Shown piece by piece: positions 11,057 to 22,525 of a stretch of DNA of 64,000 bases; the first letter of the stretch is position 1; each line of letters opens with the position of its first letter. Origin of the DNA: Phragmites australis (lineage: Eukaryota; Streptophyta; Magnoliopsida; Poales; Poaceae); assembly GCF_958298935.1 (NCBI RefSeq), contig NC_084924.1:29795819-29859818 (forward strand), read 5' to 3'. The position numbers and the translations under genes were made by a program. The notes beneath the pieces are model-generated. The model was not told the origin of the DNA. It worked only from the letters and a program-made list of their open reading frames with translations, and did no database searches.

Positions 11057-11516
11057 AAGGCATTGACATATAGCAATAAGTCCCCACCGGAGTGGTGAAA
11101 GCAGTTTTTTCCTCGTCCCCTACGGCCATGCGAATCTGGTGATACCCAGAGTTTGCATCTAGAAAGCATAAAAGATCGCATCCCGCAGTTGCATCTACGA
11201 TTTGATCAATGCGAGGTAAGGGGAAGGGATCTTTAGGGCAAGCCTTATTCAGGTCGGTGTAGCCCACGCACATGCGGAGCTTGCCGTTGGCCTTCGGGAC
11301 GATGACTAGGTTTGCCAGCCAGTCGGGGTGGAGGACTTCTCGGATAAATCCGACGTCGAGGATCTTGCTGACCTGCTCGCGGATAAACTCCTGGCGCTCA
11401 GGCGCCTGCCGCCGGACCTTCTGCTTCACCGGGCGGGCGTCCGGACGCACCGCCAAGTGATGCTCGATCACCTCCCTAGGGATCCCGGGCATGTCGGACG
11501 GTTGCCAGGCAAACAC
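10545..11516 (-). pseudogene. Reverse transcriptase segment of the Tat element
   Basis: The minus-strand frame in phase with gag carries protease-RT linker sequence (NADVFAWQPSDMPGI), then RT motifs: NLVIVPKANGKLRMCVGYTD, PFPLPRIDQIVDATAG, FLDANSGYHQI, and the catalytic YIDD box at 10973-10962. After EKCFF the frame is lost at the run of seven A/T pairs at 10854-10860. The rest of this open stretch down to 10545 is out-of-frame reading, and the true protein continues in the neighbouring frame. The RT catalytic aspartates are intact. Confidence 0.92.
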
Positions 11517-11651
11517 GTCTGCGTTAGCCCGGAGGAAGGCGACGAGCGCGTTTTCCTATTTGCTGCCCAGGTCACCGCCGATCTGGACGACCTGGGTAGC
11601 GCCTTCGCCCACCACGACCTCCTTCGTCGGAACAGAGGCGTCGGCGGCGAG

Positions 11652-14105
11652 TCAGGGTTTGGATGAAGAGGGTCCCGGGCCCCCTGTAGAGCCATCGACC
11701 TCGGCCTGTGCTGAAACCAGAGCCATGTATGACTGCTCAGCGCAGGAGACGGCGCCGCCGAAGTCGGCGATCACAGAGATAGGGCCCACGGGGCCCGACA
11801 TCTTAACTGTGAGGTATGCATAGTGCACGGCCATCATGAACTTGGCGAGCGTAGGACGCCCGAGGATGGCGTTGTAGGGAAGAGGGAGCTCCGCGACGTC
11901 GAAGAGGACGCATTCCGTGCGGAAGTTGTCCCGGCTCCCGAATGTCACGGGCAACTCGACCTGCCCGAGGGGCAGGAAGTGCCCGGGGGTCACTCTGCAG
12001 AAGGGGAGCGACGGCCTTAGGCGCCTGGAGGACACCTGTAGCTTCTCAAAAGCCTCCTTGGAGAGGAGGTTGAGGCCTGTACCACCGTCGATCAGCACTC
12101 TGCCGACCTTAACATTGCAGACAGTGGGGGACACCACCAGGGGTAGTCGCCCCACGGCTGCAGTACTTGCGGGGTGATCAGCCATGCTGAACGTGATCGG
12201 AGCGTCCGACCACCTCAGAGGCCTAGCAGCCTCCTCGCTCGGGGTTGCCGAGCACACCTCGCGTCGCATGACCTTGATGCCACGGCGCGAGGAAGGCGTG
12301 TACGCGCGTCCGTCGATGAAGGGGACGGCATGCTCGGGCTCCTGGAAACCGAGCTCGGCGTTGTCGGGGGCGACCTCAGCATCGCCTCCTCCGCGGGACT
12401 CGTCGCGCTCCCTCTGGCGCTGCTCGATGAGTCCTTTGACCGTACGACACTCCGTGAGGTTGTGCCATCTGGTCTGGTGTATGGGACACCATTTACCTGG
12501 CTCGGGCCCCGCGGGAGCGGGGACCCTCGCTGGAGCAGGAGCCCGGGCGGGGGCCGGGGCTCTTGCGGAAGCCGGTGCCCTAGCTGGTGCCGAGGCCCTC
12601 GTGGGCACGGGGGCCCGAGGAGGGGCCCTAGCAGGGGCCCTTGCGGGACGTCGGTCGGCGCCCGGCCGGCGCTCTTGCCGGCGGTCGGGCTCTTGCGCCG
12701 CCCTATGGGCGGGGCCCTGGGTCGGCTCGACGGGAGCGGCTTCGCACTTCCTTCTCTTCTTCTTTTCCCGCTTGTCAGAGCGGGAAGAACTTGGCTGGTC
12801 GATGGTCGGGCGGGGAGCATGCCACGCCCTGGCCTCCGCAGCCTTGGCGCACTTATCGGCCAGTGCGAAGAGCTCCGCAGTGGTCTCGATCTCGTGCGTA
12901 CCTAGCTTTTCGAGCATCCGCTCGTCGTGGACGCCCTGCCGGAAAGCAACAATAACAGCATGGGGGGCCACTCGCGGGATAGTGTTGCGAACCTGGCTGA
13001 AACGCTGTATAAAGCGCCGCAGCGTCTCCCCTTCCTGCTGTTGGACGGCATGGAGGTCGCACTCCAAGCCGGGGCGCATAAATGTGCCCGGAAAGTTGGC
13101 CACAAACTGGTGGCAAAGGTCATCCCAGGAGCTAATAGACCCTAGGGGTAAGTTCATAAGCCAAGAGCGGGCAGAGCCCCTCAAGGCAACATGAAAATAA
13201 TTTGCCATCACCTTTTCGCTGCCTCCGGCCGCTTGAACGACCGTTGTGTAGATCTAGAGGAACTCGACGGGGTCGATGGACCCGTCGTACTTCTCCGGCA
13301 GCTCGGGGCGGAACTTGGAAGGCCACCTGACCCGACGGAGCTCGGTGGTGAAGGCACGGCAACCGGTGCCGTACCCCGCAGCGCGAGCTGGGGTCCTCGG
13401 TGGCGAGTGGCGGTGAGCCGGGGATTCCCGGTGATTGTGGGCCAGGAAAGAGGAAGCCTGGTCCTCTGCCCCGACCTCCTGCTGGGTTTCCCGCTGGCGC
13501 TCGAGAGTAACTCGGGCGTCCTCGTGGCCCCTCCGCTCGTTAAGACGCAAGCGGAGGTCCCGGGCTTCGGACACGGCCAGGGGGATGGCACTCCGCCTGG
13601 AGGCCCCTCGGCCCGTGCGGACGTTGCCTGTTGAGGAGCCGGCTCTGGCGGCACCACGCTAAGAGGTGGTGCGAGGACTCCCGGCCTGCACCTGGCGGCG
13701 AGCAGTGCCAACCAAAGCGACGACATCTTGGATCCACCGGCCTTCCGGAGTGTTCGGTGTGGCCTGAACGGGCGGGTGCCTGAGGAGAGCATGCGCTGCA
13801 AGCAGCACGCTCCCCGGGCCGGCCTCGCTAAACACGAGTCTGCGACGAAGTGGCACCCGACGCTGTCCAGAGGCGGACCTAGCGGCCGGGGTCCCGACCT
13901 CCTGCTGGGGGTCGGAAAGTGCATCAGCAGCGGTGGCGGCGGCCCTGCTGGGCCCAGCGCCTTGATCCCCTTGGGAGGGAAAAACCGCGCACGTGGATAG
14001 CGGCTGCTGCTGGAACGCAGCAGCGACTGGGCTCTCCCGGGCGTCGGGCAGCACTCCGTCACTGGAAGTGGAGCCGGAACGCTGGAGACGGTGACCACCA
14101 GCCAT
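11652..14105 (-). pseudogene. gag and protease of the Tat element
   Basis: Translation most likely starts at ATG 14105 (MAGGHRLQRSG), 43 bases after the primer site. The same frame continues to 11652 apart from TAG stops at 13661-13659 and 13256-13254; TGA at 11654-11652 ends it. The capsid-like core is at 13211-12850 (ANYFHVALRGSARSWL, LCHQFVANF, ETLRRFIQRF). A low-complexity APARAPA repeat is at about 12690-12510, and a zinc-knuckle-like CPIHQTRWHNLTEC at about 12500-12450. An aspartic protease has VLIDGGTGLNLL at about 12100-12065, with DGGT in place of the usual DSGS-type triad. A further TAG at 11558-11556 separates it from RT. The uniform frame through gag-pol indicates one polyprotein. 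Confidence 0.9.
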
Positions 14106-14148
14106 CTTTTCCTGAGGAAAAAAGCAAACGAACAAATCCAGGGATACT

Positions 14149-14168
14149 GCCCCCTACCTGGCGCGCCA
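14149..14168 (-). other. Primer-binding site of the Tat element
   Basis: On the minus strand, two bases after the 5' LTR, the sequence is TGGCGCGCCAGGTAGGGG. This is the form of primer site seen in many grass Tat elements. I do not assign the tRNA. Confidence 0.8.
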
Positions 14169-14642
14169 GCTGTCGGAGGATGAACTCCTGTCGCAGGGAT
14201 CCCGAGAGACCCCTTTTTAAAGATTCGGCCGGGGGGATGATCCTGAACGAGCTCGTCGGGGAAATAAATGGAAACGGAAATAAATGCAACGGCTGGTGGT
14301 GGGGGATGATCGACCTAGTGCAAAAAAGAGATAGATGCACCGGGGTTTAGACAGGTTCGGGCCACACGGGGGCGTAACACCCTACTCCTGTGTGAGTGCA
14401 ATATCTTTCCTTGAAGGGAATTCTTCAAGGATGTGTCTGGTTACAAGGGGGTGTCGTCTACAGAGAGCTTGAGGCTCCCGTGTTCTAGCTCTGCTCGAGC
14501 TTGTTCGTGATGTTCTTCGTTTTTTGATCTGGGCTTGGCTTAGTTGAACTGGACTTGGTTCTGCTTGGGATCAGTTGCCGACTTCGGTTGAACTTAGTCT
14601 TCTGCTAGACTTCACCTGTCTTCATGTGTTCTCCATCCTTTC

Positions 14643-14650
14643 CTTTTATA
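14643..14650 (-). promoter_or_regulatory. TATA box of the 5' LTR promoter
   Basis: TATAAAAG on the minus strand, preceded by the G-box array some 500-800 bases upstream. It would drive the genomic transcript through R/U5 (roughly 14615-14171) into gag. Confidence 0.7.
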
Positions 14651-15147
14651 CACACGCCGACCTCGACTTATCCTGAATGGGAAAGAGGGGGCGCGAGTGC
14701 CAAGGCGCCACGGGGAAAGGCGTCATCATTCCGTCTCGGCGAAGTGACAGGGGCGGTGGAAAAATGCAGCGCGCATCCGACCACCCGCCACTGTGGACGT
14801 CCTCCGGCGCCATTGAGAGGGCCCACCGGGCGGTCATAGAGGCGCCCGGTGCACCCACCCTGTCTTGTTCTTCTGTCAGGGCAGGGTGGCAGGCAGAACG
14901 CTTCGATCCTGGCGACGTTATCCCGAGGCACCCGGATGACACGGGATGGGACCCGTGCAATTAATGGACCCACGCCCCCCTGCCGAAGCATGGCAGGGAC
15001 TGACACTAGGGCGTGGGCAGCTGAGAATGTCAGGATGTCAGGATGTCAGGCCGCGCGTGCCTATTAAATGCGGCATTGGACCTTTGACTGGCTGATACCC
15101 CGCCGACGGGACCCTTCGGGTCGTCGGGCGATCTTGCGCGAACCTTC

Positions 15148-15439
15148 GGGGAACCAAGTGCTCGGGGGCTGCCACGTGCAGCCCCGAGCACTCTCTCCCG
15201 AGCACTTGGGCAGATCCTTCGGGGAACTGAGTCCTCGAGGGCTGCCACGTGCAGCCCCGAGCACTCTCTCCCGAGCACTTCGGTAGGACCTTCGGGGAAC
15301 CGAGTCCGTGGGGGCTGCCACGTGCAGCCCCGAGCACTCTCTCCCGAGTACTTCGGCAGATCTTTCAGGGAACCGAGTCCTCGGGGGCTGCCACGTGCAG
15401 CCCCGAGCACTCTCTCCCGAGCACTTGGCTGTTCGAACC
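15148..15439 (-). repeat. Four tandem 73-bp units with a G-box palindrome, right LTR
   Basis: Unit starts are at 15148, 15221, 15294 and 15367, an exact 73-bp period. Each has the CCACGTGCA core between GGGGCTG and CAGCCCC arms. The promoter-proximal LTR thus has two fewer G-boxes than the downstream LTR. Confidence 0.9.
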
Positions 15440-15685
15440 ATCGGGGGACTATGGTACTCGGGGGTGAGTGGGAACCCTTCCGAGCACTTTCTTCCCGGTA
15501 CTTGGACTCTGCGGGTCATCGGGGAACTGGGGTGCTCGGTAACCAGAGGCTGTGGCCCCGAGCACCTTCTCCCGGAACTTAGATTCTCCTCATCCTGCAG
15601 GGGGGACCTCGTGGGATGGTGACATGTGGCGGACGGCCGGCCTGGTCTCGGGACTCAGGGACCCCTGGTTCCCGATACACCGACA

Positions 15686-15690
15686 GAAAG
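15686..15690. repeat. Target-site duplication of the Tat gypsy element, right copy
   Basis: GAAAG is identical to 2419-2423. Copia leader sequence resumes directly after it. Confidence 0.95.
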
Positions 15691-15741
15691 GTTTACATAA
15701 ACATAGTGCTAAACATTGCATATTTATTTCTGTTGTCGACC

Positions 15742-18700
15742 ATGCCACCTACTGTTAACGCCAATTCCAGTTTTAATTTGGATTCGATTCTTGAAAAAGA
15801 AAAGCTATCTAGAACAAATTTTATTGTTTGGTATAGAAATATGAGAATTGTTCTCAAATAAGAGAAAAAGGAGTATGTTCCAGAGGTTTCCTATCTTGAT
15901 GAACCAGCTGATAATGCATCTAAGCTGATCGAAGGGCTTACGAGAAGCATACCAATGATTCACTTGATGTTAGCTGTCTCATGCTTGTCACTATGCCCTC
16001 TGAGCTTCAGAAGCAATATGAGAACGCGAATGCTCGTGATATGATTGTGGGACCCTGAGGCATATTTGAGAACCAAGCTAGGGCTAAGAGGTTCAACACC
16101 TCCAAGTCCTTGTTTTCATGTAGGTTAACAGAAGGCAGTCCAGTTAGTTCTCATGTGATCAAGATGATTGGTTACACTGAGAGCCTGGAAAAACATGGTT
16201 TCCCTCTTAGTCCTGAGTTGGCTACGGATGTGATTCTCCAGTCGCTCCATGTGAGCTTTGAACCGTTCATTTTGAATTTTCATATGAATAGCATTGAGAA
16301 GAGCTTGGCTAAATTGCATGGGATGCTTAAGACTGCTGAGGAAAGCATTAAAAAAAGCCCTAGTCATGTGATGATGGTTCAAAAAGATAGAAAGAAAAGA
16401 AAGAGCAAGGCCAAGGCTGAAGCATCAGATGAGATCTTGAGCTCAAAGCCTAAACCTATTGGAAAGTCCAAGGCAGGCCCTACTGCTTCTGATGCATTCC
16501 ACCATTGCCATAAGCCTGGCCATTAGCGGAGGAACTGCAAGCTATACTTGGAAGAACTCAAGAAGAAGAAGGGAAGTAAGACATCCACTTCAGGTATAAA
16601 TGTTATTGAAATCAATCCTTCTACTTGTCCTAAAGATTCATAGGTATTTGATACTGGATCGATGATTCATACTTTCAAATCGTTGTAGGGACTGAAAAGG
16701 ACTACGAAGTGTGCGAGAGGTGGGATGGATGCTCATGTCGGCAATGGTGCAAAAGTTTATGCGTTGGTTGTCGGTGTTTATTCCTTATCACTACCCTCAA
16801 GATTAGTTTTGGAATTAAATAATTATTATTACATTCCTGCATTGGGCAAAAACATTATCTCTTCTTCATGTTTGGAAGAAGATGGATATGATTTCATAAT
16901 AAAGAACAAGTGTTGTTTGATTTATTTGAATGGTATGCTCTATGGTAACTGTCCATTGGTGAATGGATTATATATTCTAGATCTTGTGGATGTCCATATC
17001 TATAACATTAATACGAAGAAGCCTCGGCTTACTGATTTGAATCCCACTTATTTGGCATTGTTGCTTAGGTCATATAAATGAGAAACGCATGGAGAGGCTC
17101 CATAAAGATCGTCTTCTTAATTCATTTGATTTTTGAATCATTTGATACATGTGAATTTTGTTTACTTGGCAAGATGACTAAGGCGCCTTTCACCCATCAA
17201 GGAGAGAGATCGAGTGAGTTGTTGGCCCTTGTACATACTAATGTATGTGGACCAATGAGCTCTATCGCTAGAGGTGATTTTCAGTACTTTATTACTTTTA
17301 CCGATGACTTTAGTAGATATGGTTACATCTACCTAATGAGGCACAAGTCTGAGTCCTTTGAAAAGTTCAAGGAGTTTTAGAATGAAGCACAAAACCAACT
17401 TGGCAAGACAATTAAATTTCTGTGATTTGATCGTGGAGGTGAATATTTGAGTCATGAGTTTGGTGATCATCTAAAGCAATGTGGAATTGTTCCACAGTTG
17501 ACTCCACCAGGGACGCCTCAATGGGATGGAGTGTCCGAATGGAGGAACCCGACTTTGTTGGACATGGTCCAGCCATGATGAGCCAATCTAATCTTCCATT
17601 ATCTTTCTAGGGATACGCTCTAGAAACTGCTGCGTTCACTTTAAATAAGGTTACATCTAAAGCTGTAGAGAAGACACCATATGAGATATGGACTGGGAAG
17701 CTTCCCGGTTGTGTTTCCTTAAGATTTGGGTTTATGAGGCCTATGTAAAACGTTTGACATTAGATAAGCTCACTCCCAAATCAGATAAATGTTTCTTTGT
17801 GGGGTATCCTAGGGAAACCAAAGGATAATTCTTTTACAACCGGGAAGAAGGCAAAGTGTTTGTTGCTTGGAACGGTGTTTTTTTGGAGAAAGAGTTTCTC
17901 TCAAGGAATATTGGTGGGAGCATAGTGCAACTCAAAGAGATTCGGGAACCACCAGAAAGTGTTTCAACTCCTATTGAACCACAATTGGATGTTATAGAAC
18001 ATGTTGTGGAGACACCAGCCCCACGACGGTCGGAAAGGATTAGTCGCGCACCTGAGAGGTTTATGTTTCTAACCACAGATCAACACGATATATTATTGTT
18101 GGACAATGATAAACCTAAGACCTAGTCGAAAGCGGTGGTGGGACTAGATTTTGAGAGATGGATTGGAGCCATGAGATCCGAGATAGAATCCATGCACGAT
18201 AATCAAGTTTAGACTTGGTTGATCCAGCTGATGGTGTCAAAGCAGTTGAGTGCAAATGGGGTTTTAAGAAAAATATAGATGATGATGGAAATGTTCACAT
18301 CTATAAGGCACGATTGGTGGCAAAAGGTTTCAGGCAGATTTAAGGTGTTAATTATGATGAAACCTTTTCGCTCGTTGCAATGCTAAAGTCTATCCGGATC
18401 ATCCTAGCAACTGCCGCATATTATCACTATGAGATATGATAGATGGATGTCAAAACAGCTTTCCTTAATGGAAACCTAAGTGAGGATGTGTATATGACAC
18501 GGCATGAAGGTTTTGTCGATCAGAAAAATGCTAGGAAGATATGCAAGCTACAAAAGTCCATCTATGGTCTGAAGGAAGCTTCTCGGAGTTGGAATCTTCG
18601 TTTTGATGAAGTGGTCAAAGGGTTTGATTTCATCAAGAATGAAGAAGAGCCTTGTGTTTACAAAAAGGCTAGTGGGAGCGCACTTGTGTTTCTGGTCTTA

Positions 18701-19680
18701 TATGTAGATGACATATTATTGATCGGGAATGATATTCTGATGCTTGATGTTGTCAAATCTTTATTGCAAAAGAGTTTTTCAATGAAAGATCTAGGGGGGG
18801 CAGCATACATATTGGGCATAAGGATCTATAGAGATAGGTCGAGAAGGCTGATCAGATTAAGCCAAAGAACATACATCGACAAGGTATTGAAAAAGTTCAA
18901 TATGCAGGATTCCAAGAAAGGTTTCTTGCCAATGTCACATGGCATCACTCTTAGCAAGAGTCAGTATCCTTCGACCACTGATGAGTTCAAGAGGATGAGT
19001 GTGGTCCCGTATGCTTCCGCTATTGGGTCCATCATGTATGCCATGCTCTGCACACGTCCAGATATCTCCTATTCTCTAAGTGTTACGAGTAGATACCAAT
19101 CAAACCCGGGTGAAGCTCACTAGGTAATAGTAAAAATATCCTCAAGTACTTGAGAAGAACTATGATATGTTCCTAGTCTATGGAGGTGAGGAAGAGCTCG
19201 TTGTAAATGCTTACACCGATGCTAGGATCCAAACTGACAAGGGCGATTCGAGATCGCAATCTGGTTTTGTGTTTTGCCTCAATGGAGGAGCAGTGAGTTG
19301 GAAGAGTTCCAAGAAAGAAATGGTGGCCGATTCCATGATGGAGGCCGAGTATATTGCATCTTCTGAAGTTGCAAAGGAGGCTGTTTGGATCAGAAAGTTT
19401 GTTTCTGAGCGTGTGGTGCCTAGTGCTTCTAGTGCAATGGATCTCTATTGTGACAATAGTGGAGCCATTGCGCAAGCCAAAGTACATAGGTCACATCAGA
19501 AGTCCAAGAACATACTACGGCGCTATCACCTTATTCTAGATATTTTTATATCAGGGTAACGTGAAGATATGCAATGTGCACACGGATTTGAATATTTCTG
19601 ATCCGTTCACAAAGCCACTCCCACGGCCCAAGCATGAGGCACAAATGAGAGGTATGGGTATTAGATACTTACATGATTGA
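15742..19680 (+). pseudogene. Copia gag-pol polyprotein, heavily mutated
   Basis: The start is ATG 15742 (MPPTVNANSSFNLDS). The order is gag (to about 16560, with the zinc knuckle CHKPGH-stop-RRNC at 16490-16540), protease (VFDTGS near 16655), integrase (about 17050-17720; CEFCLLGKM, HTNVCGPM, TFTDDFSRYGY), reverse transcriptase (MDVKTAFLNGNL from 18443; catalytic LYVDDILLIG near 18700) and RNase H (AYTDA, MEAEYIA, YCDNSGA; 19190-19560). The frame ends FTKPLPRPKHEAQMRG then stop at 19678. More than ten stops and several frameshifts are present. Many replace tryptophan or glutamine, for example in the zinc knuckle (16525), before the protease (16641), and twin stops before the RT motif at about 18437-18442. 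The RT YVDD box itself survives. Confidence 0.9.
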
Positions 19681-19689
19681 CTCTAGTGC

Positions 19690-19700
19690 AAGTGGGAGAT
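19690..19700 (+). other. Polypurine tract of the copia element
   Basis: AAGTGGGAGAT lies directly before the 3' LTR, about ten bases after the polyprotein stop. This is the usual copia arrangement. Confidence 0.8.
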
Positions 19701-21160
19701 TGAAGGTAATAGGCCCTAGAGGTAATCATAGAAATGAGTGTATCACACATCTATGTTCATGTACTACCGAATAATGTGTTATTCTAAGAATAACTATTGT
19801 TAACATTGATTGGCAAGTATGTGGCTTGTGTCATGATGTTATTCTTAGTCGATCCCTGGTCGCATATCATTGTGATGATATATAAGACCATCACATGTAT
19901 TGATTGATGATCATGTTTTATGGATCATAGGTATAGAGATACCAGGTCAATAATGTGGACATTTATGTTAGAGAACATGATGTTGGATAGACCCACCTTG
20001 AGATACTGTTGGGATTGTTATTTATGATTTGCCATCAGTTGTTATCTCAAATGGTGTACCTGTAGTGTCCTTAAACCTGAGGTCATCATTGATTCATAGA
20101 ATGTGTAGTGGCATACTTTGAGGTTACCAAACACTATTCTGTAACTGTGTAGTCATAAAGGTAGCTTTCGGGTTTGTCATGAAACATGTCATGGGGCATG
20201 TGCGATCAAGATGGAATTTGCTCCTCCTTGATAACGGGAGAGATATCTCTGGACCCCTTGAGGTAGTTGGATTGAGAAAGTGCATGGCCATGCCAATATA
20301 ATTAAATAGTTAATCAAGATGAATCCACTACTTGATGGAGTGAATGGTAGAGCTATCATAAGGGTGGCACGTATCTCGCCTTGAGCTTGACGGGTATCAT
20401 GAGGTGAAGGGATCGGTGCATGTGTATATCAAGGTTCAGCCGATATGATCTTTTGTGTATACTTGGGAGTCAACATGTCTGGCTAGGGACCGCTATTGAT
20501 TTCATTTTGGAAAGGGTTTTCGAGTTATAATCATTTTTACATGAACCTAACGGGTCACACACTCAATGGGTTGGAAAAAAAACATGAAAATTGGATTCGT
20601 ATATGGGTTTTGATTGGATTGTGATCCATGAGATGTTAGATTCGTAAAGGGCTTCCAACGTGGGAGCCTATTGGCGAGCTCTATATAAGAAGAGGCGTGG
20701 GTAGGGCATGCTGAGGTTGAGCCACTCCAAAACCCTAGCCGCAACCTTCCACACAATCTCCCAAAACCCTAGTTGCGCTTGCGGTGCTAGCACAACGGTG
20801 TTCGGTGTTTCTGCCAGTATGTGTGGATACCATAGAGGCGTTGCAGCTATTGTGGCGTTGATCTTCTCGACGAGTTGAACGTGATATGTTCGGGATTGGT
20901 CAAGGACACAACATAACTGATCAGGAGCTGGTCGAGGAATTGGTTGAGGAGCATGACCACCTGCGCGGGGCTGGTCATGAATCTGATCGAGAAGATGCTC
21001 GAGTAGTTTGACGCATGATGTTAGGTCAGTCTACTGCAACTCTTCTTCCGCTGCACTATGCATCGAGCGATAACGATGTATGATGTCCTACTGTCATGAA
21101 TTTCTTGGGTGAATGCGGTAGAAAGTTTTTGTTTTAGGCTAGCGTAGCTAGCCCGTTCCA
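19701..21160 (+). repeat. Right (3') LTR of the copia element, about 1460 bp
   Basis: It begins TGAAGGTAATAGG after the purine tract and ends CCCGTTCCA. Bases 20174-21160 align with 1-1004. A diverged fragment related to its first 300 bases is seen again at 61901-62200. Confidence 0.88.
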
Positions 21161-21367
21161 CAACATCATCCTCGTCGAAGCCGACCATGGAACCCACCTC
21201 CTCTTTGTTGGTGAGCACTATCTCCACCTCTCGTCCCCTCCCCTTTCACCCTTACTTTACCCTAGATTGAGGCAGAGCCACATACCAGTCTGCCAGCATC
21301 GACCTCCTTCTCCGCCACTCATGAGGCCTTTACTAGAAGATCTAGGCCACCATACCAACTTTTTCAC

Positions 21368-21395
21368 CTCTCTCTCTCTCTATCTCTCTCTCTCT
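21368..21395. repeat. CT microsatellite
   Basis: A run of CT dinucleotides with one TA interruption. Confidence 0.9.
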
Positions 21396-22207
21396 GTGAA
21401 CCGGTCGCTGCTCCACCCCCTTGTCACATCGTAGTGTCATTTCTGATTTTTCAAAATTAAATATCCACAAATGCTCCATCTTTTTTGCCATAGCAAAGTG
21501 TCAGGTTCTTTTTCTAGAATTAATTTTATAGTAAATCTTTTGAAGCACCCATTCACCCTCGTTTCAACTCCAATTTCGATTATTCTCAGCTGAAATTCAT
21601 CTAAATTTGATATCTTTCCAACCACACTAGTTTCACAATTTTTGTAATTTATTAGATTTTAGTCTAAATTTGTTTACTTGAGTATATTTTGTTATAAAGC
21701 CAGTAATATTCTTTTAGCCATTTTATAAATAGTTCTTAAATTTAGGTAAATATATATAACCATATTTTAGGCTATAAGGGAAATTTTTTAGTACCTATAC
21801 TATAATATTTTAGTCTGTGCATATAATTAATGAATCCAATTTCAGTAGTAATAAATAGCATAATTATTGTATCTCATAAATAAATGACTGATGATTATGT
21901 AAAACTGCAGATAATCATATACTAGGAAAAATGACACACATGCACACTTCTACATCTAGGGAAACCCTAGTAGTCATTTCACAGCTAGATAACCTATTAA
22001 TCACTTTAAGATAGTTATAATGATTTGATTAGTGTTTCTCTCAAATATATCTAACAGTGTAGAATAATATCTTGACGTGATTTTCGCCAGATAACCACAC
22101 TTTGTATTCAAACTTCAGGTTCACATAAATAGTGTAGAATAATAACTTTATACTTCAGAGTCATATAGCAGTAGATACTGGTAGAGTTTTTCCCTATAAA
22201 GCAACTA

Positions 22208-22525
22208 GTTCCATCTCGTTTAGTGTTTGTCCCTTGCTTGGAGTTCTTGTAGGATTATTTTGATCAAACGCTTATTCAAAGCTAATTTGCATATGCGAGA
22301 TGAAGAAGCATTCGAGGTGGAACCCAAGGACCTAGACTATGAGGAAGGAGTGGAAGAAGGCTTCAGTCAAGGGAAGTCCTACACCTTTTATCATATTTGA
22401 CCATTGATTCCAGACACATCTAGTAGAGCCAAGTTTCAACTATAATACCCGGCATGCTTAGGTTGTTAAATTTAAAATGCTGAGAGAGTTATGACCTAGC
22501 TTGTATATGCCATTCATTGAAATTG
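22208..22525 (+). repeat. LTR-like repeat, plus copy of an inverted pair
   Basis: It matches the reverse complement of 63686-64000 over about 315 bases with scattered changes. Both copies contain a short stretch that can be read as an acidic peptide (EVEPKDPDYEEGVEEGF in the copy at the window end). The right copy keeps a 72-codon frame and this copy has a stop, so coding is doubtful. The pair shows the same family on both sides of the window in opposite orientation. Confidence 0.85.

Larger units (their letters stand above)
2424..15685 (-). mobile_element. Tat-lineage Ty3-gypsy retrotransposon, complete but mutated, minus strand
   Basis: The 13,262-bp element is bounded by LTRs with TG and CA ends and a perfect 5-bp target duplication. 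Read on the minus strand the order is: 5' LTR (15685-14171), primer site, gag, protease, reverse transcriptase, RNase H, a second archaeal-type RNase H, integrase, then an antisense gene reading the other way, a purine tract, and the 3' LTR (4084-2424). The second RNase H and the antisense gene are hallmarks of the Tat group (Grande, RIRE2, Ogre relatives). The LTRs differ by roughly 2 percent by eye, so insertion is recent on the scale of about a million years (inference). Stops, a frameshift and a lost integrase glutamate make it non-autonomous now. Confidence 0.95.
14171..15685 (-). repeat. 5' LTR of the Tat gypsy element (right copy), 1515 bp
   Basis: It begins TGTCGGTGTATCGG on the minus strand and ends CCGACA. 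It has four 73-bp repeat units instead of six. Outside the array about two dozen substitutions against the left LTR were noted by eye, nearly all C/T or G/A transitions. Confidence 0.95.
1..21160 (+). mobile_element. Ty1-copia LTR retrotransposon, left end outside the window, interrupted by a Tat gypsy element
   Basis: Two related long terminal repeats (1-1004 and 19701-21160) flank a leader with a tRNA-Met-type primer site and a decayed polyprotein in the copia order protease, integrase, reverse transcriptase, RNase H. A complete gypsy element (2424-15685) is inserted in the leader just upstream of gag, so the copia element is about 7.9 kb without it, plus the LTR part missing at the left edge. 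The two LTR copies differ visibly more (several changes within the first 40 bases compared) than the two LTRs of the inserted gypsy element, which agrees with the copia being the older insertion. Its target duplication cannot be checked because the left end lies outside the window. Confidence 0.9.

Noticed and set aside
12174..13194. Plus-strand frames of 243 and 336 codons
   Set aside because: Shadows of gag on the minus strand, where capsid and protease motifs are found.
13208..14098. 296-codon minus-strand frame over the start of gag
   Set aside because: It overlaps gag in another frame. The neighbouring frame from 14105 continues into the capsid, protease and RT motifs.
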